A stretch of 64,000 bases of DNA, from NCBI RefSeq assembly GCF_014836615.1, contig NZ_JACSQN010000001.1, forward strand, positions 1 through 64,000, written 5' to 3'. The stretch's first letter is position 1. Every line of letters starts with the position of its first letter. The position numbers and the translations under genes are program-made. Under the pieces are notes generated by a model, which was given only the letters and a program-made list of their open reading frames with translations, had not been told where the DNA came from and did not search any database. Origin of the DNA: Sporosarcina quadrami. GTDB lineage: Bacteria; Bacillota; Bacilli; Bacillales_A; Planococcaceae. Below are positions 28,077-36,707 of the stretch, piece after piece.

Positions 28077-28078
28077 TG

Positions 28079-28107
28079 TTGACTTATTTCCGTCCCGTGC
28101 CTATAAT
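28079..28107 (+). promoter_or_regulatory. Promoter of the tRNA-Arg gene
   Basis: TTGACT (28079-28084), 17-bp spacer, TATAAT (28102-28107), about 40 bases before the tRNA. Confidence 0.8.
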
Positions 28108-28148
28108 AAGATTTGTCGTTTGCGATAACTAAATTGCAAATCGAACAT

Positions 28149-28222
<74 letters not shown>

Positions 28223-28389
28223 TAATTAAATCAGTCACAAACCATTGATACGATTGGACTTGTGAGAAACTAAGGATTCGGTCAGGGCTTCGGTCACTGG
28301 TGCAGAATCCCTTTTTTGTACCCTAACAATTTACGTATAATAAGACACGAAATTATCTTCCAATTCAACTGAATGGAGGATTTTTTATT

Positions 28390-28515
28390 ATGAAGAAAAA
28401 GATGGGATTATTTGATGTGGACTTCACATTTACAAGCAAAGATTTAACGAGCCATTGGATCTGTTGTCAACACACTCTATTAACCTTTCTTATCAGCATG
28501 GATTTAGTGCAGTGA
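28390..28515 (+). CDS. Hypothetical 41-residue protein
   Basis: An ATG at 28390 with TGGAGG 12 bases upstream and a TATAAT at 28336-28341 opens a 41-codon frame beginning MKKKMGLFDVDFTFTSKDLT. The second half looks like random sequence, so this may be the truncated start of a longer lost gene. I recognise no family. Confidence 0.35.
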   Translation: MKKKMGLFDVDFTFTSKDLTSHWICCQHTLLTFLISMDLVQ

Positions 28516-28717
28516 TAAACTACAAGAACACCATAAAGATATAAAAAATGATTCTTAAGTTTATGATACAATGGACTTAGTGAAACTAATAAGCAAACCA
28601 TTTCCAATAACACTTCATTACAAGAGATGTATTTTATTGAAAGAAAATAAAATTCATCGATTAGTGAAATTAACAACTTTGGATTGGAATCATACTTACT
28701 AAAGGAGATAAAAGTAA

Positions 28718-29164
28718 ATGAAGAATTCGTTAAAATATGTTGGTATAGTAATTATTGGCGCTATAGCTGTCTTTTTAGGGAATTTACTTTTTACTGAATA
28801 CCAATCTTACAAGCACGAAAAGGAAATAGAAAAAGTAGTAGCAGAACGGCTGAAGATAGAGAGTGCAGAAGCGATGGAACTTGCTATTAGAAGCGTGGAG
28901 TTTGGTAAGCCAAGAATAAAAGAAAACGAAGATAAATATAAGCTAACAATTTCTAATAGTGGGGACAAATATATTGGAGGCTATTTCTACCTGTATTTAT
29001 ATGATGACAATAACAATGAAATTTTAAGAGAATTAATGAGTATTCCCTCGTTTGGACTGACTCCTTATGGAGACTATGTTTTTGAAGGATATATTGATAA
29101 AGAGTATATAAACAAAGTTCGAGATTACAAGATTAAAGGTGCAAATTTATATGCGAGCCAATAA
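28718..29164 (+). CDS. Hypothetical membrane-anchored protein
   Basis: A 148-residue protein with an N-terminal membrane helix (about 8-27, KYVGIVIIGAIAVFLGNLLF), a charged helix (about 30-60) and a beta-rich C-terminal domain. The C-terminal part contains SNSGDKYIGGYFYLYLYDDN and FEGYIDKEY, reminiscent of extracellular Ig-like/FxLYD domains of Firmicutes, so an outward-facing domain is plausible. AAGGAG is 13 bases before the ATG. AT-rich. No family recognised; function unknown. Confidence 0.65.
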   Translation: MKNSLKYVGIVIIGAIAVFLGNLLFTEYQSYKHEKEIEKVVAERLKIESAEAMELAIRSVEFGKPRIKENEDKYKLTISNSGDKYIGGYFYLYLYDDNNNEILRELMSIPSFGLTPYGDYVFEGYIDKEYINKVRDYKIKGANLYASQ

Positions 29165-29398
29165 TGGTATATAGACCTTTCGACACTAATCGCTAAAATT
29201 GTCGGAACCTGTGCAAGGAAAATTCAAGATAATTCAACTAACTTGAATACAATATGCTCTATCCAAATGGAGTACGGCATGTCCCGCTAAAAAAATTATG
29301 CAATTGTATTGGGTTTACTGAATAGGTGCCTGTTTTAATCATCGGTTGAGATTGATTTTACGAAGCGACGTCTGAATAAGCTACGCAAATGAAAAATC

Positions 29399-29424
29399 CA
29401 ACCTGCAAATAGGTTGGGTTTTTT
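29399..29424 (+). terminator. Hairpin terminator inside the island
   Basis: CCAACCT pairs with AGGTTGG around GCAAAT, followed by GTTTTTT. The rest of 29165-29560 has no gene that I can support. Confidence 0.75.
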
Positions 29425-29560
29425 CCGTCTGCCTAAAAAAATTGGACGAAATTTATTTTTATCATGTGTACACTTTCTGCAAATCCCCTTCTATATAGAG
29501 TATTACAAGGCTGTTCATTACAAAAAAAGAAAGCAGGGAATTGGTAAGGATACAGGTTGG

Positions 29561-30063
29561 ATGAAATTACATCGGGCGTTACGTAGCAAACCAGTGTGGA
29601 CGGACTCGACACCAGAACAGAAAGTGGTGCTCATTACGTTATTGCTGCTGGCGAACTTCGAAGAGAAGGAATGGGAGTGGGAAGGAAAGATGTATATCTC
29701 AAAACCAAGACAATTCATCACGTCTCTCGCGTCACTCGAAATATTATGCGGCAAAAAAGTCAGTGTGCAAAATATCCGGACGGCCATCAAACGGTTCGAA
29801 AAGTTCGGTTACCTAACAAATAAGTCAACAAGGCAAAACCGTCTCATAACCATTGTCAAATGGGACTTCTACTAGCAAAACGGCAACTCCCTAACAAAGC
29901 AGCTGCACTTTCATCAACATACGCTTAACAATCAAGTAACAACTACTAAGAACTATAAGAACGTAAAGAATAAAAGAACACATCTTCCGCTAGCGCTAGA
30001 TCCCTTTACCAAATTTTTTTTTTGGGGAAGCGTTATCTCGCTCAAAAAGCTGTACACGGTACG
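29561..30063 (+). pseudogene. Phage-type replication protein, truncated by an amber codon
   Basis: GWMKLHRALRSKPVWTDSTPEQKVVLITLLLLAN and the later QFITSLASLEILCGKKVSVQNIRTAIKRFEKFGYL match the N-terminal winged-helix domain of phage/plasmid DnaD-like replication proteins. The frame stops at TAG (29873-29875). Beyond it, the same frame stays open for over 60 codons and reads QNGNSLTKQLHFHQ and NNQVTTTKNYKN, which is the Asn/Gln/Thr/Lys-rich linker typical of these proteins. The DnaD/helicase-loader C-terminus is missing. A start at ATG 29561 is assumed. Probably a prophage remnant. Confidence 0.7.
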
Positions 30064-30154
30064 ATGCTGAAGGAGAATTACCTCATTTCAGAAACGGGAT
30101 GACGATGCAGCACTTCTCAGATTCTGTACACAAAATGATCTTTCAGGCGATGCT

Positions 30155-30211
30155 AGTGAAGGGTTCTAATTAAAATCTGAATTGTTTTAGAATATGGTAC
30201 TCGAAATTATA
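30155..30211. repeat. Diverged copy of the island palindromic repeat
   Basis: AGTGAAGGGTTCTAATT, CTGAATTGTTTTAGAA and CGAAATTATA match, in order, the sequence at 34750-34811, but the inverted arms are partly lost. The surrounding 30064-30537 has no gene I can support. Confidence 0.7.
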
Positions 30212-30537
30212 ACTATACGCTCTAAACTCCTATGTACAGCACTCTAATGAGAGTTGGCATAATGGGGGAGGCAATTAATAAATATCGGGCACGGTTGGAT
30301 ACAGACTCTATAATGAGATAAGACTAGTGAAATCATTTGTTAATCTTTAATTAATGAAAAACCAAACCCGTATATTAAACGGTTAAAATGTTTGTTTGAG
30401 GAGTTAAGAGTAGAGGTTGTACGATTTATATATTAGGTTGGACAGTTTCAAGAAAAGGTAGGTGAGTTGTTTTTGGGGAACAACGGATGACCCTTTGTTC
30501 CCGATTGTAATCTTATTTAGATTTAAAGATTTTTTCA

Positions 30538-30546
30538 ATGAAATAT
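30538..30546 (+). repeat. Target-site duplication, left copy
   Basis: ATGAAATAT, identical to 31953-31961 on the other side of the IS element. Confidence 0.92.
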
Positions 30547-31952
30547 CACTAGTGTCGCAATAAAATATTGATGCAGAGTAATAGATTCTGAATACTCTTT
30601 AATTACTCTTTTCCATAAAAAAATCCTTTACAATGGGTTGGAGGCAGTAATCCATCCAAATCCAAAATAAAGGACAATCTCATGGATAAGATTACACGAA
30701 AAACAGCATTTGAGCAATGGGCAGAACCCATTTCCAATGAATTATTCGCGGAACAGGTTCAGCTTCATTGTCTCGATCACTATACAAAGAAGCTGCATAT
30801 GGCTTCGTTTATGAACTTACTCTTGTACGCGCAGCTTCATGAAACGGAAAGTTTACGCGCCGTCAGTGATAGTGTATTTTCCGAAGAACTTCAGGAAGCC
30901 ACGAACTTGGATTCCATCAGCTTCTCACAGCTGGGCAGGCGTCTTCGACAAGTGCCGACCGAATTCTTTCAAGCCATTTTTCTCGATCTGGTGTCTCAGA
31001 TCCATGAAGCGACGGATTTTAAAACGCGACGCAAACAGACGACTCCGCTGAAAATCATTGATTCTAGCACATTGCCCTTAAATTTGAATAATCACCGCTG
31101 GGCAGAATTCCGAAAAACGAAGTCTGGCATTAAGCTTCATCTGCGGCTTGTGTTCTTGGAAAATGGTTGTTCTTATCCTGACCAGGCAGTTTTGACAAAC
31201 GCCAAGGAGCACGATCGTGGGCAGCTAGAAATACTGGTCGATGACAAGGAATGCTTGTATGTGTTCGACCGCGGCTATTTAGATTACGAACGGTTCGACC
31301 GCATGACGGATGAGGGCTATTTCTTCGTCTCTCGTCTGCGGAAAAACGCAGTCGTACGGAAACTTGAACACTTCAACCTGCCGGAAGACACCGTCGTATT
31401 GTCGGATGAAATGGTCGTCATCGGCACCACACAAAACCGTTCGGAGAATGTATTTCAGCTTTTGAAAGTGCTTGATTCTAAAGGCAACCAACTGAATCTG
31501 GTCACGAACCGTTTCGATTTATCTGCAGATGAAATCGCAGAACTGTACAAGTCTCGCTGGGCCATTGAACTGTTTTTCAAATGGATGAAACAACATTTGA
31601 ACATCAAGAAATTCTACGCACAGAGTCAGCAAGGCGTGAACAATCAGGTGTATCTGGCGATGATCGTCTACTGCTTGAATGTGTTGGCACAGTTACGGAC
31701 AAAAAGTAAGCGAACCTACTTGCAGATCAGCCGCTTTCTAAAGGCTTCTTTATGGAAGTCTGCACATGTTTGGATTCGAAAGATTGAAGATAAAAATGCG
31801 CCGTAACGATAGCAACCCCTTTCTGTCACAGTAGCAATAGGTATAGTAAAAAAATGGATGTTGACTGTCTCTGTTCAGCTGTCTTCGTTTTTTTCCTTGC
31901 GGACAGAAAAATGTAAACTGAATGTTTCGAATTTATTTATGCGACGATAGTG
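30547..31952 (+). mobile_element. IS4-family insertion sequence, 1406 bp
   Basis: The ends are imperfect inverted repeats: CACTAGTGTCGCA at 30547-30559 and TGCGACGATAGTG at 31940-31952 (11 of 13 matching). They are flanked by perfect 9-bp direct repeats (ATGAAATAT at 30538 and 31953). One intact transposase gene fills the element. Perfect duplication and an intact frame suggest a recent insertion. The size and transposase type are like IS4Bsu1, from memory. Confidence 0.92.
30682..31806 (+). CDS. IS4-family transposase
   Basis: A 374-residue DDE transposase. The catalytic triad segments are IIDSSTLPL (first Asp), YVFDRGYLDYERF (second Asp, the DRGY signature) and the YREK-like YKSRWAIELFFKWMKQHLNIKKF (Glu). 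An N-terminal helical DNA-binding region (about 1-90) is present. The gene is complete with no frameshift, and its base composition differs from the AT-rich island around it. Confidence 0.95.
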   Translation: MDKITRKTAFEQWAEPISNELFAEQVQLHCLDHYTKKLHMASFMNLLLYAQLHETESLRAVSDSVFSEELQEATNLDSISFSQLGRRLRQVPTEFFQAIFLDLVSQIHEATDFKTRRKQTTPLKIIDSSTLPLNLNNHRWAEFRKTKSGIKLHLRLVFLENGCSYPDQAVLTNAKEHDRGQLEILVDDKECLYVFDRGYLDYERFDRMTDEGYFFVSRLRKNAVVRKLEHFNLPEDTVVLSDEMVVIGTTQNRSENVFQLLKVLDSKGNQLNLVTNRFDLSADEIAELYKSRWAIELFFKWMKQHLNIKKFYAQSQQGVNNQVYLAMIVYCLNVLAQLRTKSKRTYLQISRFLKASLWKSAHVWIRKIEDKNAP

Positions 31953-31961
31953 ATGAAATAT
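31953..31961 (+). repeat. Target-site duplication, right copy
   Basis: ATGAAATAT, the second copy of the 9-bp duplication generated by the IS4 element. Confidence 0.92.
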
Positions 31962-31974
31962 AAATAAATAATGG

Positions 31975-31980
31975 TATAAT
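31975..31980 (+). promoter_or_regulatory. -10 element of the SIR2-NTPase gene
   Basis: TATAAT lies 21 bases before the start codon. With a 17-bp spacer, the -35 would fall at 31952-31957, exactly on the IS border, and reads GATGAA, far from consensus. Confidence 0.5.
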
Positions 31981-32000
31981 GTAGAAAAAGAGGTGAGGGA

Positions 32001-34484
32001 ATGGATTTAGAAAAGGCAATAAAACATGCTTTAGATGGTGACGCTATAATATTTACTGGTGCAGGATTTTCCTCTGGAATGAAAAATGTTTCAAATACGG
32101 ACATCCCATTTGCGGGTACATTAAGTGAAGATTATTTATCTAAAGAATTAAACATAGTTAAACCTTCAAAAGATTTAGGTCTAATATCTAACTTGTATAT
32201 TGATAAGCTAGGAAAAGAAAGTTTAATAGACAAATTAGAACAACTATATATTTGTAAAAATGTATCTGGAGAAGCTAGTCAAGCGATGATTGCTAAAGTA
32301 CCATGGCAAAGGGTTTATACAACTAATTATGATGATGTATTCGAGAAAGCTTCTTCTATGAAAGGGAGAAAGAGAATACCTATAACTTTAAGTAAAACAG
32401 CTAAAGAATATTCGGGTAAAGATGTGATATTGCATATTAATGGATTTATTAATGAATTAACTCCCAAAACCTTAATGAGTGAGTTTAAACTATCTAAAAC
32501 TAGCTATTTAGTTGAAAGTTTTAAAGATTGCAAGACAGGTTGGTTTGATATATTTAAATCTGATTTGGATGCCGCATCAACAGTTATATTTGTAGGTGTA
32601 TCTTTTGAATATGATATTGATTTACAAGAAGTAATATATAATAGTGAGAATTTTAAAGATAAGATAATTTTTATTGATAATGTTTTACCTTCAGACCATG
32701 ATTTTAATGATATTACGTTTAATTATTACAAAGAAAAATTTGGAGAGGTATATAATATTGGTATAGATGCTTTTGCTGAAGAAATAGCAAAAATATCATT
32801 AACACATACCAGAAAAAATAAATCTGTAAATTTTTCTTGTTTTAAAGAAGTAAAAGAAGGAAATTATATAGAATTGAATTCTAATGATATTCGCGACTTA
32901 TTAAAAATGGGTTTTATTAATGAAAAAATAGCCTATTTTAATCGAAATAATAATAGTTATTTAATTAATAGAAAAGAAGCAGATAATATCTTAGAAGAAT
33001 TAAAAAATAAAACTAAATGTATATGTGTAATTTCAGGTATGTCCAGTGGGAAAACCTCTTTGATAACATCTTTAAGTAATAAACTCACTGAAATTGGTAA
33101 TGTTTATTTGTATAAATCTACAAATAGAAATTTACATAAAGAAATAAAAGAAATTGGATTAAAAAAAGGTCCTGTCTATATCATTTTAGAAAATTATAAT
33201 CAATATCTTGACATTTTATCAAAATTGAAAAGCATTTTACTATCTGATAATGTTCATTTAATTGTTACAGCTAGATCGTTTATACATGATACAAGAAGAG
33301 ATAGTTTGATTAGAATTGCTGGTTTATCGGAGCATGATGTCAAGGAGTTTTATGTTGATTTCATAAATAAGGATGATATAGATAAAGTGATAAATCTGCT
33401 GGAGTCATCGGACTATTTCCTGGATTTTAGCAATTCTTCGATGAGAGATAAAAGGAATATCATCCAAAAAAAATGGAATTCACAATTTAGTGATATATTA
33501 TTAGAATTAATAAAATCTCCAGTAATTGAAAAAGAGATAAGAGATATTTATCAGGATATATCAAAATCGAGATTGATGGAAGACTTGGTATTGATAGCTT
33601 GTATTTTTAAAGTGTTTGCTATTGATTTGTCATTGAATGATTTCCAAACACTTTTAAAATCTAAATCCTTACCGATTTCATTTTACAATGATGAATCATT
33701 AAATCAATTTATCAGACCCGCTAATAATGAAATTCATATGCAATCAACGGTTTTAGCGAAATATATAGTTAATAATTTTGGTCAAGAAAACTTATTAGAC
33801 TTATTAAATATTATTAACGAAAATATAAACGATTTACCTGATCAATCTAAAATTAGAGCGGTGAGAGAAGCTATAGTTTCCTTTTCTAATTTAAATTTAC
33901 TTATAAATAGAGATAAGGGAATCATAGATTTTAACGAGATTGTTGAATTTTATTACAATATAAGAAATGTATCTTTTTACAAGAAAAACGAGTTTTTCTG
34001 GTTACAATATGGAATAGCTTGCTTGGAAGCTCAAGATTTTGAGAGAGCGCATGCTAATTTAAACCAAGCGTATAAAATTGGGCGAGAAAAAAAATATACA
34101 TTTGATACTTTCCAAATAGATACTCAATTCGCAAGGTATTTACTTGAAACGGATTTAGAAGATGAACAAGACAGTTATAAAAGATTTGAGAAAGCACATG
34201 AGTTATTAGTAAAAGTTATTATGAATGATAAATGTCAACCACATTTAGTCTTTAAAAGAGTTTCAAAATATAACGATTATTATGAGCGACATAAAGATAA
34301 CATTTCAAATGATAATAAAAATAAAATGATAAAATCTATTGAATATTTTATTGAAATAACAGAAACATATATAAATGAAAATAAAATCGTTAAAGAACCA
34401 GTAAATATTACTAAAAGAAGAGTTAATGCTTTAAAAGAATTAAAAAATAAAATATTTTATCATGGTGCATTATTAAAAAGATAA
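32001..34484 (+). CDS. SIR2-domain/NTPase protein, candidate anti-phage defence effector
   Basis: An 827-residue, very AT-rich gene. Residues 1-270 form a SIR2-like NADase domain: FTGAGFSSG (18-26), TTNYDD (107-112), the catalytic His in HING (145-148) and VGVSFEYDID (198-207). Residues about 300-560 hold a STAND-like NTPase: Walker A GMSSGKTS (346-353), a Walker B-like strand YIILEN, and LIVTARS (420-426). The C-terminal third is helical, TPR-like, containing AHANLNQAYKIGREKK. This layout resembles Avs5-type SIR2-STAND proteins, which deplete NAD on phage sensing. AGGTGAGG precedes the ATG. It is a single-gene unit; function is inferred. Confidence 0.85.
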   Translation: MDLEKAIKHALDGDAIIFTGAGFSSGMKNVSNTDIPFAGTLSEDYLSKELNIVKPSKDLGLISNLYIDKLGKESLIDKLEQLYICKNVSGEASQAMIAKVPWQRVYTTNYDDVFEKASSMKGRKRIPITLSKTAKEYSGKDVILHINGFINELTPKTLMSEFKLSKTSYLVESFKDCKTGWFDIFKSDLDAASTVIFVGVSFEYDIDLQEVIYNSENFKDKIIFIDNVLPSDHDFNDITFNYYKEKFGEVYNIGIDAFAEEIAKISLTHTRKNKSVNFSCFKEVKEGNYIELNSNDIRDLLKMGFINEKIAYFNRNNNSYLINRKEADNILEELKNKTKCICVISGMSSGKTSLITSLSNKLTEIGNVYLYKSTNRNLHKEIKEIGLKKGPVYIILENYNQYLDILSKLKSILLSDNVHLIVTARSFIHDTRRDSLIRIAGLSEHDVKEFYVDFINKDDIDKVINLLESSDYFLDFSNSSMRDKRNIIQKKWNSQFSDILLELIKSPVIEKEIRDIYQDISKSRLMEDLVLIACIFKVFAIDLSLNDFQTLLKSKSLPISFYNDESLNQFIRPANNEIHMQSTVLAKYIVNNFGQENLLDLLNIINENINDLPDQSKIRAVREAIVSFSNLNLLINRDKGIIDFNEIVEFYYNIRNVSFYKKNEFFWLQYGIACLEAQDFERAHANLNQAYKIGREKKYTFDTFQIDTQFARYLLETDLEDEQDSYKRFEKAHELLVKVIMNDKCQPHLVFKRVSKYNDYYERHKDNISNDNKNKMIKSIEYFIEITETYINENKIVKEPVNITKRRVNALKELKNKIFYHGALLKR

Positions 34485-34541
34485 AATAGGTTAAATAAGT
34501 TTTTAGGTGTTCATTAGATGTGAAAAAATGATTACATGTTG

Positions 34542-34569
34542 TATAGTATTAAACTATATATTTTTTTTT
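34542..34569 (+). terminator. Probable terminator of the SIR2-NTPase gene
   Basis: TATAGT pairs with ACTATA, followed by a run of nine T. A weak AT stem but a strong T tract. Confidence 0.5.
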
Positions 34570-34619
34570 GAATAAGAAATCTGTGCCAATGAAGTCAAAG
34601 AAAAATAGGGAATTAAACT

Positions 34620-34656
34620 GAGCTGCCTCAGAAGTTCGACTTCTCGGCAGCTTTTC
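34620..34656. terminator. Hairpin with terminator form in the SIR2-vWA gap
   Basis: GAGCTGCC and GGCAGCT(T) pair, with AGAAG/CTTCT as an inner stem around TTCGA, followed by TTTTCCC. There is no gene directly upstream on the plus strand. Confidence 0.65.
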
Positions 34657-34757
34657 CCTCTTTACTAAGCAAAGCACATCTCCAAATCATCGTAGCTTCA
34701 GCTATTAAAGCAGATGCTCATGCATCATGAGCTGATAAACTTGTAAATAGTGAAGGG

Positions 34758-34800
34758 TACCAGGTTCTAATTCAATTCTGAATTGTTTTAGAACCTGGTA
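34758..34800. repeat. 43-bp near-palindrome upstream of the vWA remnant
   Basis: TACCAGGTTCTAA (34758-34770) and TTAGAACCTGGTA (34788-34800) are perfectly complementary, with a nested CAATTC/GAATTG dyad between them. A diverged copy is at 30155-30211. No T run follows, so it is not a standard terminator. The rest of 34485-34811 has no gene I can support. Confidence 0.85.
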
Positions 34801-34811
34801 TTTGAAATTAT

Positions 34812-35645
34812 ATGAAATCGTTGCTTGGTGGCACAGGTGCTGGTAATGGGGATAAAGAACTAAAGAAGGTGCCCCTTCGAGACCAGATTGCATTGGCAGA
34901 GAAAATTGTGTCTGATAAGAAGATGAAAGTAATTGCTGAGTGGGCAGGCAGCTTCAAACAGATTGCCCGTAAAAAGCAGAAGTCCAAACATAATGAGGCT
35001 ATGGAAAGAAGCGGAGTCACCCTAGGCAACGAAATTGAACGGTTATTGCCGATGGAACTAGGATTATACACGCATGCAACAACCAAGAACGACTTCCTAC
35101 TTCGGTATATTGAAGGACAAACGATGCAATATGAGCAAAAAGGGCAAGAAGTATTAGGGAAAGGTCCAATTGTACTTTGTCTGGACCAGTCAGGCAGCAT
35201 GAGCAAACTTGATACACAATAAAAAGGCTTTACGTTAGCCCTGATGTCGATTGCGAGAAGACAGAGAAGGGATTTTTGTTTGATCTTGTTTTCTACACGT
35301 ACACAGATCTTTCAATATGAAAAAGGCAAAATTAAAGGGGCCGATATGGTTAGGTTCGCACAAACATTCTTAGGTGGCGGTACGAACTTTGCACTTCCCC
35401 TGGATAAGGCAATGAAAGTCATAAACGAAAGTCGTTTTAAACAAGCTGATGTCGTGTTTGTTACGGACGGTGAAGACAGGTTAAAGGATTCTATTTTAGA
35501 AGCTTTTAATCAGAAGAAAAAAAAGAAACAGTTTAATGTGCTATCCCTTGTAATTGGTAGTAGAACGGATACGGTGAAACAGTTTTCCGATTAGGTTGTC
35601 CAAGTTAAAGACTTTGATGATGAAGGTATTTTTTACTGCTTTTGA
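34812..35645 (+). pseudogene. vWA-domain protein (ViaA/CoxE-like), two nonsense codons
   Basis: One reading frame is interrupted by TAA (35220-35222) and TAG (35592-35594). The MIDAS motif LCLDQSGSMS precedes the first stop. The domain continues after it with GFTLALMSIARRQRRDF, TFLGGGTNFALPLDKAM and VVFVTDGED, then VVQVKDFDDEG after the second stop to a final TGA. Such proteins partner a MoxR-type AAA+ ATPase (RavA-ViaA type). About 278 codons remain, and the N-terminal half of a ViaA-like protein and any MoxR partner are missing, so this is decayed. Confidence 0.85.
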
Positions 35646-35673
35646 AATCTGAGTAGGCAAGGAGGAGTTATAT

Positions 35674-35715
35674 ATGACGTCATTTATTAGAAAATTGGTG
35701 TCATATGTGATATAA
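35674..35715 (+). other. 13-codon frame with strong ribosome binding site
   Basis: AAGGAGGAG precedes an ATG opening MTSFIRKLVSYVI and a TAA inside the -10 of the next gene. A TGACGTCA palindrome (35675-35682) overlaps it. It may be a leader peptide or the relic of a gene start. Confidence 0.25.
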
Positions 35716-35716
35716 T
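35711..35716 (+). promoter_or_regulatory. -10 element of the toxin-antitoxin operon
   Basis: TATAAT lies 9 bases before the toxin ATG (35726). Transcription would begin at about 35723, giving an almost leaderless mRNA. No good -35 is visible. Confidence 0.55.
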
Positions 35717-35725
35717 GAGCATATT

Positions 35726-36211
35726 ATGAAAATAGATAAACATAACATTATCACGTTGTTAGATGAGAATAATCAAGATGTAGTAGGGGAGTTCCTTTCT
35801 CAATTATCCAAAGAATCTCAGTACACTGAGGAAGCAAAGCTTCACTTAATGTTTTTACATAGTGCGTTTAATTTGTTGAGTGTGCAACCTTTAGAAAATC
35901 TCATTAATACGATGACGGAAATTACGATTATACTCAATGGTCATTCGAGAACAAAAAGATACGAGTTGGTAAAACCTTTAAAAGTCATACCAATTTATGA
36001 ACTTCGCTACGCGATGAATCAAAATGAGCATTTACGATTTTTATTTTTTCCATTCCAGTATAAAGGAGAATCCAATTATATCTTTGTGAAGTATTTCAAA
36101 AAAACATGGAACCCAACTGTTGATGAAACGAATGAAATGAGAGATCTAACCTATCAAATGTATAAAAGAGTACAACTTAATCCTGAATTTTATTTGGAAG
36201 GGACGGATTGA
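35726..36211 (+). CDS. RelE/HigB-like toxin
   Basis: A 161-residue protein whose C-terminal half (YELRYAMNQNEHLRFLFFPFQYKGESNYIFVKYFKKTW) has the beta-strand pattern of RelE/HigB mRNA interferases: an arginine-rich strand, then FxKKT. The N-terminal half is helical and longer than in typical HigB. An XRE protein follows after 1 base, the toxin-first order of HigBA systems. No ribosome binding site is seen. The toxin call is an inference from context and fold pattern. Confidence 0.7.
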   Translation: MKIDKHNIITLLDENNQDVVGEFLSQLSKESQYTEEAKLHLMFLHSAFNLLSVQPLENLINTMTEITIILNGHSRTKRYELVKPLKVIPIYELRYAMNQNEHLRFLFFPFQYKGESNYIFVKYFKKTWNPTVDETNEMRDLTYQMYKRVQLNPEFYLEGTD

Positions 36212-36212
36212 A

Positions 36213-36536
36213 ATGAAACGGACAAAAGACCTTTTAGCTATGACTACCTCGATGTTAAAAGAAGGTCATTCCGACTTGAAGCGAAATTTAGATGGCCTAT
36301 CACCGGTTTACGCAAAAATTATCTTCTCACGTCGGATTACACTTGGTTTCTCGCAAAGAGAACTTGCTGATTTAGCGAAAGTTGGACAAAAAACTATATC
36401 CCGGGCAGAAGGTGGTTTTGATAATTTATCAACAGAAACATACAATAAAATTTTTCATGCACTTAGCCTTAGCGTGAGAGATGTTGCAGAGGCCATGATT
36501 CAGCTTGGTATTGACGAGCAAGCCGTAACGATTTGA
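36213..36536 (+). CDS. XRE-family antitoxin (HigA-like)
   Basis: A 107-residue protein with one helix-turn-helix (about 40-95): RITLGFSQRELADLAKVGQKTISRAEGG, followed by YNKIFHALSLSVRDVAEAM. It probably neutralises the upstream toxin and represses the operon. Its start lies 1 base after the toxin stop. A terminator is found 30 bases downstream. Confidence 0.8.
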   Translation: MKRTKDLLAMTTSMLKEGHSDLKRNLDGLSPVYAKIIFSRRITLGFSQRELADLAKVGQKTISRAEGGFDNLSTETYNKIFHALSLSVRDVAEAMIQLGIDEQAVTI

Positions 36537-36566
36537 TCAAGGACATATAAGTGAATTAAAACATGT

Positions 36567-36606
36567 CGCCTCAGAAGCTAATACCAACTTCTGGGGCGTT
36601 TTTTTG
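36567..36606 (+). terminator. Terminator after the toxin-antitoxin operon
   Basis: CGCC-T-CAGAAG pairs with CTTCTG-GGGCG, followed by seven T. Confidence 0.85.
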
Positions 36607-36707
36607 ATTATTCTATTTGAAACCTCTAAAATAGAATGTACTAAGCAAGATGGTGGTAGCAATGGACAAGGATCATAAGCTTCAAACCAAGGGAAGGGGG
36701 GAATCAC

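Noticed and set aside
28467-28676. 69-residue minus-strand frame in the island
   Set aside because: No ribosome binding site or family; low-complexity AT-rich sequence, so a chance frame.
30475-30505. GGGAACAA/TTTGTTCCC hairpin as a terminator
   Set aside because: No T run follows and no gene lies upstream.
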